Source: Parelaphostrongylus tenuis (Eukaryota; Nematoda; Chromadorea; Rhabditida; Metastrongylidae). Taken from it: a DNA stretch of 64,000 bases. The stretch is taken from assembly GCA_019055375.1 (NCBI GenBank), contig JAHQIW010003823.1, positions 62,001 through 126,000 of the forward strand, written 5' to 3'. Positions 55,201 through 64,000 of this stretch are shown piece after piece. The first letter of the stretch is position 1, and each line of letters opens with the position of its first letter. Under the pieces are notes generated by a model. The model was not told where the DNA came from and made no database searches. It worked only from the letters and a program-made list of their open reading frames with translations. Made by a program: the position numbers and the translations under genes.

Positions 55201-58200
55201 GCACTCATTTTTCACACAGACCTTCTAACGTTTTACGTGTTGTTTCTGCTGCTGTGCAAACCTTGAAATCTTGGAGGAGACTGAACTGAGGCAATTTTTG
55301 TCGTTGAATTGACTGATTTGATAGAGTCTGTCGAAAGAGGGAATCAAATCAGCATCATCACCCTGAAGCCTGCAGCACTAACCACTAGGCCACAGCATCC
55401 ATTGCAAACCACCCGAAATACAAGCCATGTGTAATTATTACCACTGTATTTTTTCCATCATAAGCATTTTTCACTGCGATGAATCACAACAAGGAAATAT
55501 ATGAAAAAACCTGAATCATTATGCACGGTCTAATTCCTACTTCTGTGTTTACCCGTGTGACCTCTCTTAACTTAGTTTCCACATCCCAGCGCATCTATCA
55601 TTCGGTCTGCTGTCTTGTGTTCATCATTCATGAAGCTCTTCGAGCTTCAGTGAGGCACCAGCTATCCTTATCAAAAGCTTGACACAAGAATTCGTTATTC
55701 GTTGACCTGGCTATTTCCCAGTGCTGACCCAGCTCTTGTATTCTATGTCCTCACCAAGAAGCCGCTGTTATTTCGGCGTCGGAAACAGCCTTCTCCAGTT
55801 AAGCTTGATAATTTTGCATTTTTTGCCCACATGGAGGAATGGAAGAGATTGTCCGACTACTAAGAGGTCGCGTAACACTAAGCACGGTATCTCAGCCACT
55901 GAACTTGTCGAGCTCTTATATTCACGCACTACAGCGATCAAGCAGAACACATTTTTAAGAGTCATTTTTGCAACCTTACAGAACATCTGTGACTTTCTCC
56001 TCAACTTTGATAAACTAGAGATTTCGAATTTTTTCTATTTAAACCAATAGAATCACCATTAGAGAAGAAGCCACTGCTGACTGCTCCCTATATGTTAAAG
56101 TCGAGTCACGATGTTTAGGAAATTCGACGTCTTATTGTAAATTATAATTATTATGGCTACTTTTCGATCTGAAATCGTCCAACTGAAAGCATTTCCAATG
56201 ATGCAGCTTGCTTTTTGATAAGGAGTGAATTTGGGATCAGTAGAAAGCTTCTCCACAGTCACTTTATCATAAAAGTGTAGCCAAAGCAATTGTAAATTGC
56301 CTGCTCCATAAATTTCTTTTGTGACCCCATCGCAAAGATTGCTTTTTGGCGCAGATCAAAAGTAGATAAAGCTTAAAGGCTGAGAAGGGTTCCTACAAAG
56401 AATATGGAAAGATCTACATCTAATCTTTCATCATAGACGTGGAATTGCTTTGCGAGCAGAACCTACACGTTGCTATAAGCTTTATTAGTTATGAAGCCTG
56501 ACCACTTCTACATGAACATCATTGGATAAAGTTGAGCCTGAAGAAGATCCCTTCCTCAAAAGTCTGCGAACCTTGTGCTGTGGAAAGTGTACAGCTACGG
56601 TGCATTTATTGATCCGCAGTCAACCTCACCAGAAAAAAATAATTCAGCTAGGTTCTCTCAAGAATATCACTTCCACACTGCACAAATTTAACCGTTGAGT
56701 CTCACGTTATTCTTATGCGCGGCAGGTGGAGGGATCACGCGGATAAATTTTTGAAACAGTCATTGGTGAAGGAAGAAAGGATTGTGAGTGAAAGGAACTG
56801 GAAGTGATGAAAAACGTTACTTGAGCAGGACTCACCAAGTAGTAGCACAGAGTGATGAAAATCTATTTTCCTCTTAGGCGTTAGTCGTGTGGATAGCACA
56901 TTAGATGCACAAGAAAGGGTAGAAAATAGTGTAAATGCCTTGTCATTACGAGATGTGCCGATGAAGCTGTCGAAAAGCCGATTGACTCAGATCCTCGTAA
57001 TCACCTACTCCTACCGACAATTCTTTCGTTGCATTGTCATGCTATTCAAACGTAGATTGACATAACACTCATGTCTAAAAATTGCAAGTGGTGTACTAGC
57101 AAACATTTGAGGCGAACATACAGTGAAGACTCAAAAAAACATAACATGGCAGCCACAATCCACACATGAAGTCTAGAACTAAGAATCTGGCTATGCTGTA
57201 CGACGACAAATATGGGAACGATGAAATAAGCGTAAAAGAAAAGGAATCATCGAAGATCACCTATGAGGTAAACAGCCTTCTAAATAACGGGAAGCCGCAC
57301 CCCGAGGCTAGTTTGTCACTTAACAAGGTAACGACATGGATAGACATTATATTGAGCCAACTCTCTCAATAATATACCCAAAGATGTAGAGTAATGTGCA
57401 AAACGTTTGCGTCAGGCGGGACTCGAACCCACATCCCACCCTATCCTGAAGCGCGTGCTCTAACCTGTTGCACTACTGATCCTCCTCCCTTGACTGGGTT
57501 CAGTGTCGATACCAACTGCCAGCGCCAGGCCGTTGACGTCTGGCTGCTGAATAATAGATGCGTTGTAACGTAGAAAGAGTGGTGTGGAAAGGGTTAGAAC
57601 TCGCGCTCCCAGATAGAATGAGATGTGGGTTTGAGTCCCGCTTGATGCGAAAGTTTTCACATCACTTTACATCTTTCGGTATATCTATAACATCGTACCA
57701 CAGCTGGAAGTGGTTAATTAGGAAGATTTTCACTTGATCTCTGAATAACGTTGTTGATGGAACAAAAAAGAATAAACTACAATTTGCCTATCAGAACTCA
57801 GGGACAATGCTCAAAAATTTTACGTCAGCTCCATCCTGGTTTTTTTTGGGAAATGTCAAACGGAGGTATTGACAGTCAGCTAAAGCTTCGCTAGAGCAGC
57901 CACTCGAACGGGCGTCACCTGGCCACTTAAGCACTCGTACCTGAAACCATTATACATCAGTCAGAGGGTGACTATAGATACACTTAAATGGTCGGACAGA
58001 AAGAATGCTTTTATTGCAGAATATTCAATAAAATTAACAGCACACCCATTCTTTGCATCGTTCCATATTTACAACTCGTCGGTTTCTACTGCGACATTGC
58101 TGTGAACGTGGAACAGCTTGCCAAACCTTGAATTGTAGAATCAAATGAGATTAAACAATTCATTTTGACAAATTTCACTGATGACAAAACATGAGCAAAA

Positions 58201-61200
58201 TTACCTGAGGTGGGTATTTCAGCCGCAGGTATAGAGTATTATTCTGTGTATCACTGATGTCAGTAGTGATCTATCAACACATGAATTGGAAAATGAACTC
58301 TAATGGAGAAAACTGATTGGTACCTGTGTTATAGCACCGTATGGTAGGCAAATCTTGTATGCAGCAAACCTGAGTCCATCTGTTTGTTCTTCTGAGAGAT
58401 TAGAGACTTAAAGCGTTTAAGACAAGATAACCACAGAACAAACGATGAACCCTTTTACGAACATCTGTTCACATTTCGGTACATGCGCGCGACTGCAAGT
58501 CTCGAACCGAGTGTACTGCATGCGGCTCATTAATTTGGCTCCCCGAAACTAATTTTCAAGTCCCCATGCGCTTTTTAAGCCTTTCTACCACGTTGTGTAC
58601 TAAGCGATGGAACGGCCTCCTAAAAATTCGCCGTAGTGACTTTATTGGCTGCTAGATGCGAAATAAATTTTGATTTCAATTCGCATATCGATTTGCGCCA
58701 ATGACACTGGCCACCCACGCTGTGACTGGATGGTCGTAAGATCTTTGAACACTTACCACGCTCACATAATCGCACTGCAAAGAATACCGTAAGATATCGT
58801 CTATCGTGTTCAAAATGAGCATATGACAAAAATGGTTGTCCTCCTAAAGTGAGGTATATCAAAATAGATCTCATCATGTTCGGAGAATGATAATTACATG
58901 AATTAAGCTTGCCTGCTACTTTCAACTGAGAGGTGAGGTTATTCTTTTTCGTATGGTTGCTTCCGTCATATCGCATTGCATAATTCATGAAGAAGCTTAA
59001 AATGACTTTGCTGGGTTGAGAATGGACACAACAAGTGCGTAAAAATCAAACCTGTTTGAAATTTCATTGTAGTTTGTAATATAGTCGCCACGAACAAAGA
59101 ACAATCCTGGGTTGGGCATATTTCCAATAGCCATACTTGTCAGTGTTACATTATTGTGCTGTGGTCTTCAACAATATATGGATATTCTAAGCAATAAAGT
59201 CTTTCTAATCATTGAAGGAGAACATTCATGGAGTTAGTAGTTACTTTTACTAATACACTACCACTCATAACAATTTGCTTTGCGGATCCATGCACTTCTT
59301 GTATTCGGTTTGTTTCCTCGTATTTATCACCCACAATAGTCTTCAAATATTTCACTTGTTACTTCGGCTGCTTCTTAAGGATTTCTTCTTTGTGAATGTC
59401 GTAAGATGTTGGGCAAGGTGATGTTCCGCCTGATCTTGGGCATAGACGAGTTGATGTGTTTGTTGACTGATTACGAAAGAGCGTTGATGAGACGGACCGA
59501 GCCAGTCCCTTGCTTACCGTTTTGATTCCTGCTACTGTAATCACTAGCCACTGTCCTACCTCACCTCCCGGAGTTACTAGTTAGCATTTTTATACAACGT
59601 ATTATGCTGTGCTGAAAAAGGTGGTGAAAAAAGGAGACTAACCTAATTTCCCCAAAGACAATTTTGATTACAGGAAATTCCGCCACAATTTGGTCGTGGA
59701 AACCTCCACCAAAATAGTAACAGATTTTTTGAATGAATTGCACTAGCATGGTATCACTGAAAACGCATCTCTTATGAATCTCAAAACCTAAACTTAAATT
59801 GATACTCACTGCTCTTCGTCATCTACGGGAGTAATGACAATCTTATACCAATACTCGCATGCCTGTTCTTCATAATCGGCCCGTGGAATCGGTGAAATAC
59901 GTTTTAATACGTGTTTGATACCTCCGCTCTTGCAAAAAACATTGTGGCAGTATTAGGGAAAGTTAATATTAATGAATATAAATAAAATACCTTAAAAATT
60001 ATCCTCGATAAAATCTCTCTAGATAAAGCCGGAGGACCATTTTGATTTGGAACGACAAATTTCGCGATGAAATCAAGATCACCCTTTCTGCAAAAGGAAG
60101 TAAGTTAGCTTACTAGAAAGAAAGGAAAAGAATACAAATGAAATTACTTCTGCTATCGACTGCTTTTTTACAGACCCGCTCAAAATGATTTAATCTGATA
60201 AGGATATGACATATTTTGAGCCATAGGTCTAGTGTCTGTTTTTACTCGGCGCCGATTCCTTTAGAGGATTATTTCACCTCAAGGGATCGACGGAACCGAG
60301 GGAGGGCGCTACTGATGAGTCCCAATAGGACGAAATAGGCGCCTATATAGCACTAGACCTATGGCTCAAAATATGTCATATCCTTATCAGATTAAATCAT
60401 TTTGAGCGGGTCTGTAAAAAAGCAGTCGATAGCAGAAGTATAGCTCATTTTAAAAGCCGTAAGCTCGACTGCCGGTCACCACAAAGTCAGGTGATACCAT
60501 CATCCTACTTTGGGTGCTTAGTTTTTACTCGGCGCCGATTCCTTTAGAGGATTATTTCACCTCAAGGGATCGACGGAACCGAGGGAGGGTGCTACTGATG
60601 AGTCCCAATAGGACGAAATAGGCGCCTATATAGCACTAGACCTATGGCTCAAAATATGTCATATCCTTATCAAATTAAATGAAATTACGTCAAAAAGAAT
60701 TTTAACTGGATAGCAATATATGAAGAGATGCCTCGGCATATCACACCATATGATTTATGGAATCAGAAAGGTATGAGCAAAAATTTGTTATCTCCTCTAT
60801 TGCCGATGGGGCAGAATACACTAACTGATGGTACTCGGTGAATTTGGCACGCGATTCATTGCAAACAAATGATGGTGTGCATAACAAATTCGATTCATCA
60901 GTTACTTCCAGCAAATTTACAACCTCTGGTACCTCTGAAAATAAAACATTTGAACACCATCGTATTTTGGAATATTTAGTAGACCTTTTCCGTTATGTGG
61001 AAGCAAATGAATATTCAACCCCATTCGCTGGATAAGAACTTCTCACAAGAGTATTAGTAATCATTCTGAAGCCTAAATCCTTGGCTAGCATAGTACGTGA
61101 CTGGTACTTAAAAAGACCCTTTTATAAATAGTCTCGAAGAACTCGAAAATGTGCATTTTTGGAATAGTTTTTTTGATAGCGCAGTAGGAAAAAGAAATAT

Positions 61201-62661
61201 CTGTGTTTCACACCTCGCCGGATAGCGCTCTTCTTCGAAACTATTAGTAATCATTCGACAGTGTAAGTTTCAGTGATTCCAACGCTATGCTTATTTTCTG
61301 GAAAAACCGTTTACGACAGTATGGCGGAGAAAATAAGGTTGAGTTAGATAAATTGGCGCAGTTGCTTATCGGCTAATCATCGGGCTGAGGCGGGGCGATT
61401 GATCGATGACCTGACGCGCTGTACATGTGGGGTGCAAATTGTTGTTCAGTGAAAAATTTTTTTGGCCGTTTCGAAACGAACTACAGATGAAACGGGTAAC
61501 ATAGATACTGCGGAATTTCTTCTACACGTTCTTATGCTTTTCGTGTTTTCATTGTTTTTTACGCGTGATCAAAAAGAAAGGACGCGGTGAGTGCTAAACA
61601 TAATTCTATTTTTTACATTACAGCGTTCTAAAGAAGACTTTTAGAAAGACGGCCACTTAGCGTTGTAGACAGGGATTTTAACTTTCTAAAATTACTTACA
61701 TTCCTATGAAAACTTCTTCTTCACCAAGAGAGTGGTTTCTTCATTTGTTTTCGGATAACGGAAAAACATTTGTTATTGCTCTCACATGACTTCTACAAGG
61801 CAAACACAACCTTCATGTGATTGTCCATGTTCGACATCCAGAAGAGAATCAGATTCTTCTGAGACGAGGTCGGGAAGAGAAGGCGAGTATATCGATGACG
61901 TTTTACTCAACGATTCTCAAATATCCTGATTAATATGTCCGATCGATACATACGTCTATGCAACCACAAAGAAAGCGTTCCAAAATAATGACATAAGCCA
62001 GTAGGACATAGTGCTCCGCCATTCGCTACAAAACAGTAATAACTGTTCGATGAGAAATTCACCCTTTGTTATAGATTTGTCTGGATTGTTGACACCTGCA
62101 TCATCCAGATGTGAAGAACGATGAACGGATTCCGTAGATGAGGGATAGGTTACGGGGTCGTCATTCGAAAGGGCAGTCTGTTGTACTTCAAAAAGTCAGT
62201 AATTGAAAGAAATAGCTAATGTTTCACTAGATACCTGACTTCGATAAACATCAATAACGGGGTTTTCCAATGCGTCCTCGTAGATGGAATTCTCATTTGA
62301 AGATTCATTCGATACCGACAGATTCACTGAGCTCTCATTAGTGTTGCTGGCATCATGACAATGAAGAGCGTCTTGTGCTCTTTGTAATTTTACAGCAATA
62401 TACTGCAAACATCAAGCTAAAAAATGCATTAACTAGAAGTGCCGCACACCTGTCCATCTAATATCAGTTCTGCAGCTCGGTCTATGTCTCCTTCCGCTTC
62501 AATGTATGCCCAACAAATTTCTTCCTCTCCGACTTTCGGGAACAGATTCTGTAAGAATAAATAGCCCAGTAATCTTATGCACTTCCGAATGAATATACAG
62601 ATGATATTTGGTCGAAGGTGAAAGATACCTTTAAATAATTCACATGTGCTTCGAAATCCAT
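43208..62661 (-). CDS. Cellular RNA-dependent RNA polymerase, EGO-1/RRF type (multi-exon; ends less certain)
   Basis: Central exons joined with consistent phases: 54803-54681, 54626-54525, 54463-54374, 53867-53724, 53662-53537, 53380-53216, 53153-52974, 52896-52814, 52725-52668, 52536-52471, 52071-51981, 51926-51757, 51712-51553, 51491-51345, 51274-~51138, 51095-50992, 49091-48918, 48866-48791, 48737-48643. Diagnostic blocks: [125 protein letters not shown] (catalytic Asp triad) and [27 protein letters not shown]. The enzyme makes RNA from RNA templates in small-RNA (22G-type) amplification. Likely N-terminal exons: 62661-62629, 62548-62450, 62402-62235 and segments near 60088-60000, 59935-59815, 59790-59620, 55031-54861. 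Likely C-terminal exons near 45.9, 45.7, 45.25, 44.5-44.3 and 43.4 kb, the last ending SVRDEAL and TGA. Which paralogue it is cannot be told. Confidence 0.88.
43610..43740 (-). mobile_element. Partial S1 SINE (minus), RdRP intron
   Basis: On the minus strand: ACTGGCTCAGCGGTTAGAGG (head), GTTGATTCAACCCC, TTGGCTCACCAAAATCCC, CAGGGTCGGCAAATTGG. The rest of the body is missing. Confidence 0.6.
45990..48500. other. RdRP 3' region with few recognisable exons
   Basis: Probably introns plus one or two unrecognised C-terminal exons. A minus-strand frame at 48182-48382 with [20 protein letters not shown] might be an exon, but splice sites and family match are uncertain. A diverged S3 SINE occupies 47830-48040. 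Confidence 0.4.
47830..48040 (-). mobile_element. Diverged S3 SINE (minus), RdRP intron
   Basis: GCTTGAAGAATTCGTATTTC, TTATGAACGTTGTAGAAATT and TCAAGACGATTCTTC match the S3 body. The head complement CACTGCGCTACTCGGGC is recognisable near 48025. Confidence 0.5.
49880..50620. mobile_element. MITE-like element, family T1 copy 5, RdRP intron
   Basis: Left CATTTGAAGAAACGACCCCC mirrors right TCATTTCTTCATTTGTCCCC. Internal blocks GTAAGTTTCGACAATTCCAA, CGATCGATCGACAGAG and CATTCATATGCTTTTCGTGT are shared with other T1 copies. It occupies much of the intron after the exon ending at 50992. Confidence 0.65.
52190..52455. repeat. Palindrome of two tRNA-like modules, RdRP intron
   Basis: Left arm, minus: GGGAGTCGAACCCGTATTTC (box B complement) and CGTGCTACCACAACATCACC (box A complement). 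Right arm, plus: CACGGTGGTGTAGTGGTAAC and CGCGGGTTCGACTCCCTCCC. Outer tails GAATGGTGAGCAAAAATACG and CGTATTTTTGCTCATCACTC are complementary. The centre (CGCACCACCACTCATT and AATGAGTGGTGCGCG) also pairs, so nearly the whole element can fold. Best preserved example of the family. Confidence 0.8.
53948..54252 (+). mobile_element. S1 SINE (plus), RdRP intron
   Basis: GCTCATGTGGCGCAGTGGTT (box A), AATAGTTCGATCTCGCGCTC (box B), CTCACCAAGCCATCC, GTTGTCTGGGAAAATAAGCA, GAATGCATGGCGCATCTCTC, ending GAGAGCTTTATCC. It lies between exons 54374 and 53867, antisense to the gene. Confidence 0.8.
55130..55405 (-). mobile_element. Diverged S3 SINE (minus), RdRP intron
   Basis: The head complement GCACTAACCACTAGGCCACA (box A on the minus strand), GAGGGAATCAAATCAGCATC as a degraded box B, and the body with CCTTGAAATCTTGGAGGAGA. 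Confidence 0.5.
55410..57365. other. RdRP 5' half intronic region, no confident exon
   Basis: A minus-strand frame at 56095-56289 ([20 protein letters not shown]) could be an exon, but I could not fix its splice sites. No repeat recognised. Confidence 0.35.
57370..57715. repeat. Palindrome of two tRNA-like modules, RdRP intron
   Basis: Left arm, minus: GCGGGACTCGAACCCACATC and CGCGTGCTCTAACCTGTTGC. Right arm, plus: AAGGGTTAGAACTCGCGCTC, GATGTGGGTTTGAGTCCCGC. Outer tails GATGTAGAGTAATGTGCAAA and TTCACATCACTTTACATCTT are complementary. Confidence 0.7.
59285..59575 (-). mobile_element. S3 SINE (minus), RdRP intron
   Basis: On the minus strand the head reads AGGACAGTGGCTAGTGATTA, then CAGTAGCAGGAATC and a body with CATCTTACGACATTCACAAA and GAAGCAGCCGAAGTAACAAG. 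It matches the copies at 19.4 and 27.7 kb. Confidence 0.55.
60306..60353 (+). ncRNA. Hammerhead ribozyme copy 1 (type I)
   Basis: Stem I GCGCTA, core CTGATGA (60312-60318), stem II GTCC-CAATA-GGAC, core GAA, stem III ATAG-GCGC-CTAT, cleavage residue A60347, and TAGCAC (60348-60353) closing stem I with one C-A mismatch. All conserved core bases are present. Stem III can also pair between two molecules, because ATAGGCGCCTAT is self-complementary. Confidence 0.88.
60589..60636 (+). ncRNA. Hammerhead ribozyme copy 2 (type I)
   Basis: Identical to copy 1 except that stem I reads GTGCTA, which restores perfect pairing with TAGCAC. Core CTGATGA at 60595-60601; predicted cleavage between 60630 and 60631. 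RNA spanning both copies would release a 283-nt unit suitable for circularisation. Confidence 0.9.
60995..61795. mobile_element. MITE-like element, family T1 copy 6
   Basis: CGCTGGATAAGAACTTCTCA and AATCATTCTGAAGCC-like blocks on the left; ACTTCTTCTTCACCAAGAGA and TTCTTCATTTGTTTTCGGAT on the right. Core CAGTGATTCCAACGCTATGC is shared with other copies. Confidence 0.6.
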
Positions 62662-62924
62662 CCACACAATGATCTGAATTGCAAAACGAGGCCTGAACGA
62701 CTGTGAAAAGGACATAAAGAGTGTAAAAGAAAAAGTAAACGAAAGAAGTTAGATAATGAAATTGGGTGTGCAGCAGAATATAGGCTGATCATTGGTGTCT
62801 TACTGAATTCTTAAACGTTTGACATTTGCAGAACATATATCGTTCTACCAGTTGAATCGAGATAATGGTGTTTTTTGTCTCTTTGTTTAGAGAGATTCAT
62901 CATGAATTCGTTGTGTCACCCGAA

Positions 62925-63845
62925 AACAAATAATGAATGAGAAGTTTTCGCTGAGCAAGAATTTTTTCATAACAGTGGTAATAATCACTCCAAAGCATAA
63001 ATCTCGGGGTACTACTGTAAACTTGCTTGTTAATTCAAAAAATCTTACTACAGTTTTGTAGCATACAAATAAAAATATGCACCACACGTGACACTCCCAC
63101 GCACGCGCTTTTTTTTTACAATTATTACGCTTACATTCAGCTGGACAAAACTTCTTCCTCAGACTGCTAGGAGCTGTTCGTGAGCTTGAATCTCAAAGAA
63201 TCCAGAAATGTGTCTGTTTTCAAGAAGACTTTTTTTCTCAGTGCTGTAACAAAAAGAGAAGGTTTGTGTTTCACATATCTGTATTTCTCGCAGGACTGAG
63301 CTCTTCTTTCTATGATTAACCACTCGATAGCGTAAGTTTCAACCATCCTAACGCTATGCTTAGTTTCCCAAAAAATAGTTTCACTGCAGTGTAGCAGGAA
63401 AAACAAGATCGAGTTTGCTGCACACGCCGCTCATTTGGTTGTCGGTAATGTGTGTGCTGGGTGTGTATCGATAATGCGCGATTAGTCGACCAATGAGTAA
63501 CAAATCACATATGGAGTGCATTTTTGTTATGAATTTAAGACTTTTCTCCATTTTGAGAGAAACTCTACATAAAACGTATGACTGTGATACTCTAGGATTC
63601 TCTTCTCCACGTTCACCAGCTTTTTGTGATTCCAGCGAATTATAAGCGTGATAAAAGTAGAAGTGCACGGCGGATGCAACACATAGCTTCATTATGAGTG
63701 CTATCACGCTAATAAGAAGGCTATCAAGAGAGTACGGCAGCCTCCCTAAATCTAAGCTTTCAAACGCTTGTTAACACTCAAATGAAATTTTTTTGTCCAC
63801 CAAAAAGATTCGTTTCCTCATTTGTTCCCTGATACCAGAAAAGAA
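62925..63845. mobile_element. MITE-like element, family T1 copy 7
   Basis: Left GCTGAGCAAGAATTTTTTCA and AATCACTCCAAAGCATAAAT, right AAGCTTTCAAACGCTTGTTA and TCGTTTCCTCATTTGTTCCC. Core CGTAAGTTTCAACCATCCTA matches. Located just upstream of the RdRP start codon. Confidence 0.6.
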
Positions 63846-63889
63846 CTCATCATGTAATCTAATAACGCGCCTTCATCCGCTCGTTGGGG

Positions 63890-64000
63890 AGCCGCGGCTG
63901 AGTTCGTCGCTGCGCGTGGAGCCGAGCTCCACCTCCGATTCTCTCGCGTCTCATGCAGGCTATTCGTTCGTGTAATTGCAAGGAGACTCATTCAACCAGT
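63890..64000 (+). mobile_element. S2 SINE (plus), cut by the right edge
   Basis: AGCCGCGGCTGAGTTCGTCG (head), GCGTGGAGCCGAGCTCCACC (hairpin), then CAGGCTATTCGTTCGTGTAA and TTGCAAGGAGACTC. Parallels the copy at 14135. Confidence 0.6.

Larger units (their letters stand above)
60136..60688 (+). mobile_element. Ribozyme-bearing non-autonomous retroelement (two hammerheads, inverted arm, candidate TSD)
   Basis: Flanked by AAATGAAATTAC at 60136-60147 and 60677-60688. Inside: an inverted arm (60148-60235) that is the complement of 60351-60438; a first repeat unit (60238-60520) with a hammerhead; and a partial second unit (60521-60676), which is nearly identical for ~155 bp and carries a second hammerhead. 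The unit length is 283 bp. No protein is encoded. It lies in an intron-like region of the RdRP gene, with the ribozymes antisense to that gene. Closest known architectures are Penelope-like element terminal repeats and retrozymes. Confidence 0.85.

Overview
The window is eukaryotic nuclear DNA, most likely from a strongylid (hookworm-like, clade V) nematode. Genes are split into many short exons, most introns are bounded by GT and a TTTCAG-type acceptor, the sequence is AT-rich, and three nematode-type genes can be assembled by joining exons whose splice phases agree. No contiguous bacterial-style gene is present. The only long open frame is a retrotransposon reverse transcriptase. The species assignment is an inference.

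Layout. (1) About 2.06-9.9 kb, minus strand: a heat shock factor (hsf-1) gene with DNA-binding domain and trimerisation coiled coil; its C-terminal end is not resolved and may lie off the left edge. (2) About 10-20.7 kb: intergenic DNA crowded with tRNA-derived SINEs, palindromic elements, a mariner relic and a 39-bp minisatellite. (3) 20.76-37.96 kb, plus strand: a complete 16-exon HBS1 (Dom34/Pelota partner, ribosome-rescue GTPase) gene; the reconstruction closes in frame at 635 codons. Its introns carry an RTE retrotransposon, MITEs and SINEs. (4) 38-43.2 kb: repeats. (5) 43.2-62.66 kb, minus strand: a long multi-exon cellular RNA-dependent RNA polymerase gene of the EGO-1/RRF type, with the catalytic DLDGDE motif at about 51.26 kb. 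(6) 62.9-64 kb: repeats.

The most unusual content is self-cleaving RNA. At least five loci carry hammerhead ribozymes or decayed copies of them inside inverted or tandem repeat elements: 14.6/15.4 kb (decayed), 17.1/17.25 kb (decayed), 28.1/30.5 kb, 36.8 kb, and two intact tandem copies 283 bp apart at 60.3 and 60.6 kb. The last element is bounded by a candidate 12-bp target-site duplication and has an inverted arm that starts about 3 nt from the predicted cleavage site. This organisation recalls the hammerhead-bearing terminal repeats of Penelope-like elements and the retrozymes, but no Penelope-type reverse transcriptase or GIY-YIG endonuclease is visible here, so these look non-autonomous. 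One apparently intact ribozyme (30484-30526) lies in the sense orientation inside an HBS1 intron.

Other repeat systems: three tRNA-derived SINE families; a family of palindromes made of two tRNA-like modules placed 5' end to 5' end; a roughly 750-900 bp terminal-inverted-repeat element present in about seven copies; and palindromes bounded by TTAA. Three or four introns use GC instead of GT donors. The three host genes (stress transcription factor, translation quality control, small-RNA amplification) have no obvious operon relation; distances and opposite strands argue for separate transcription.
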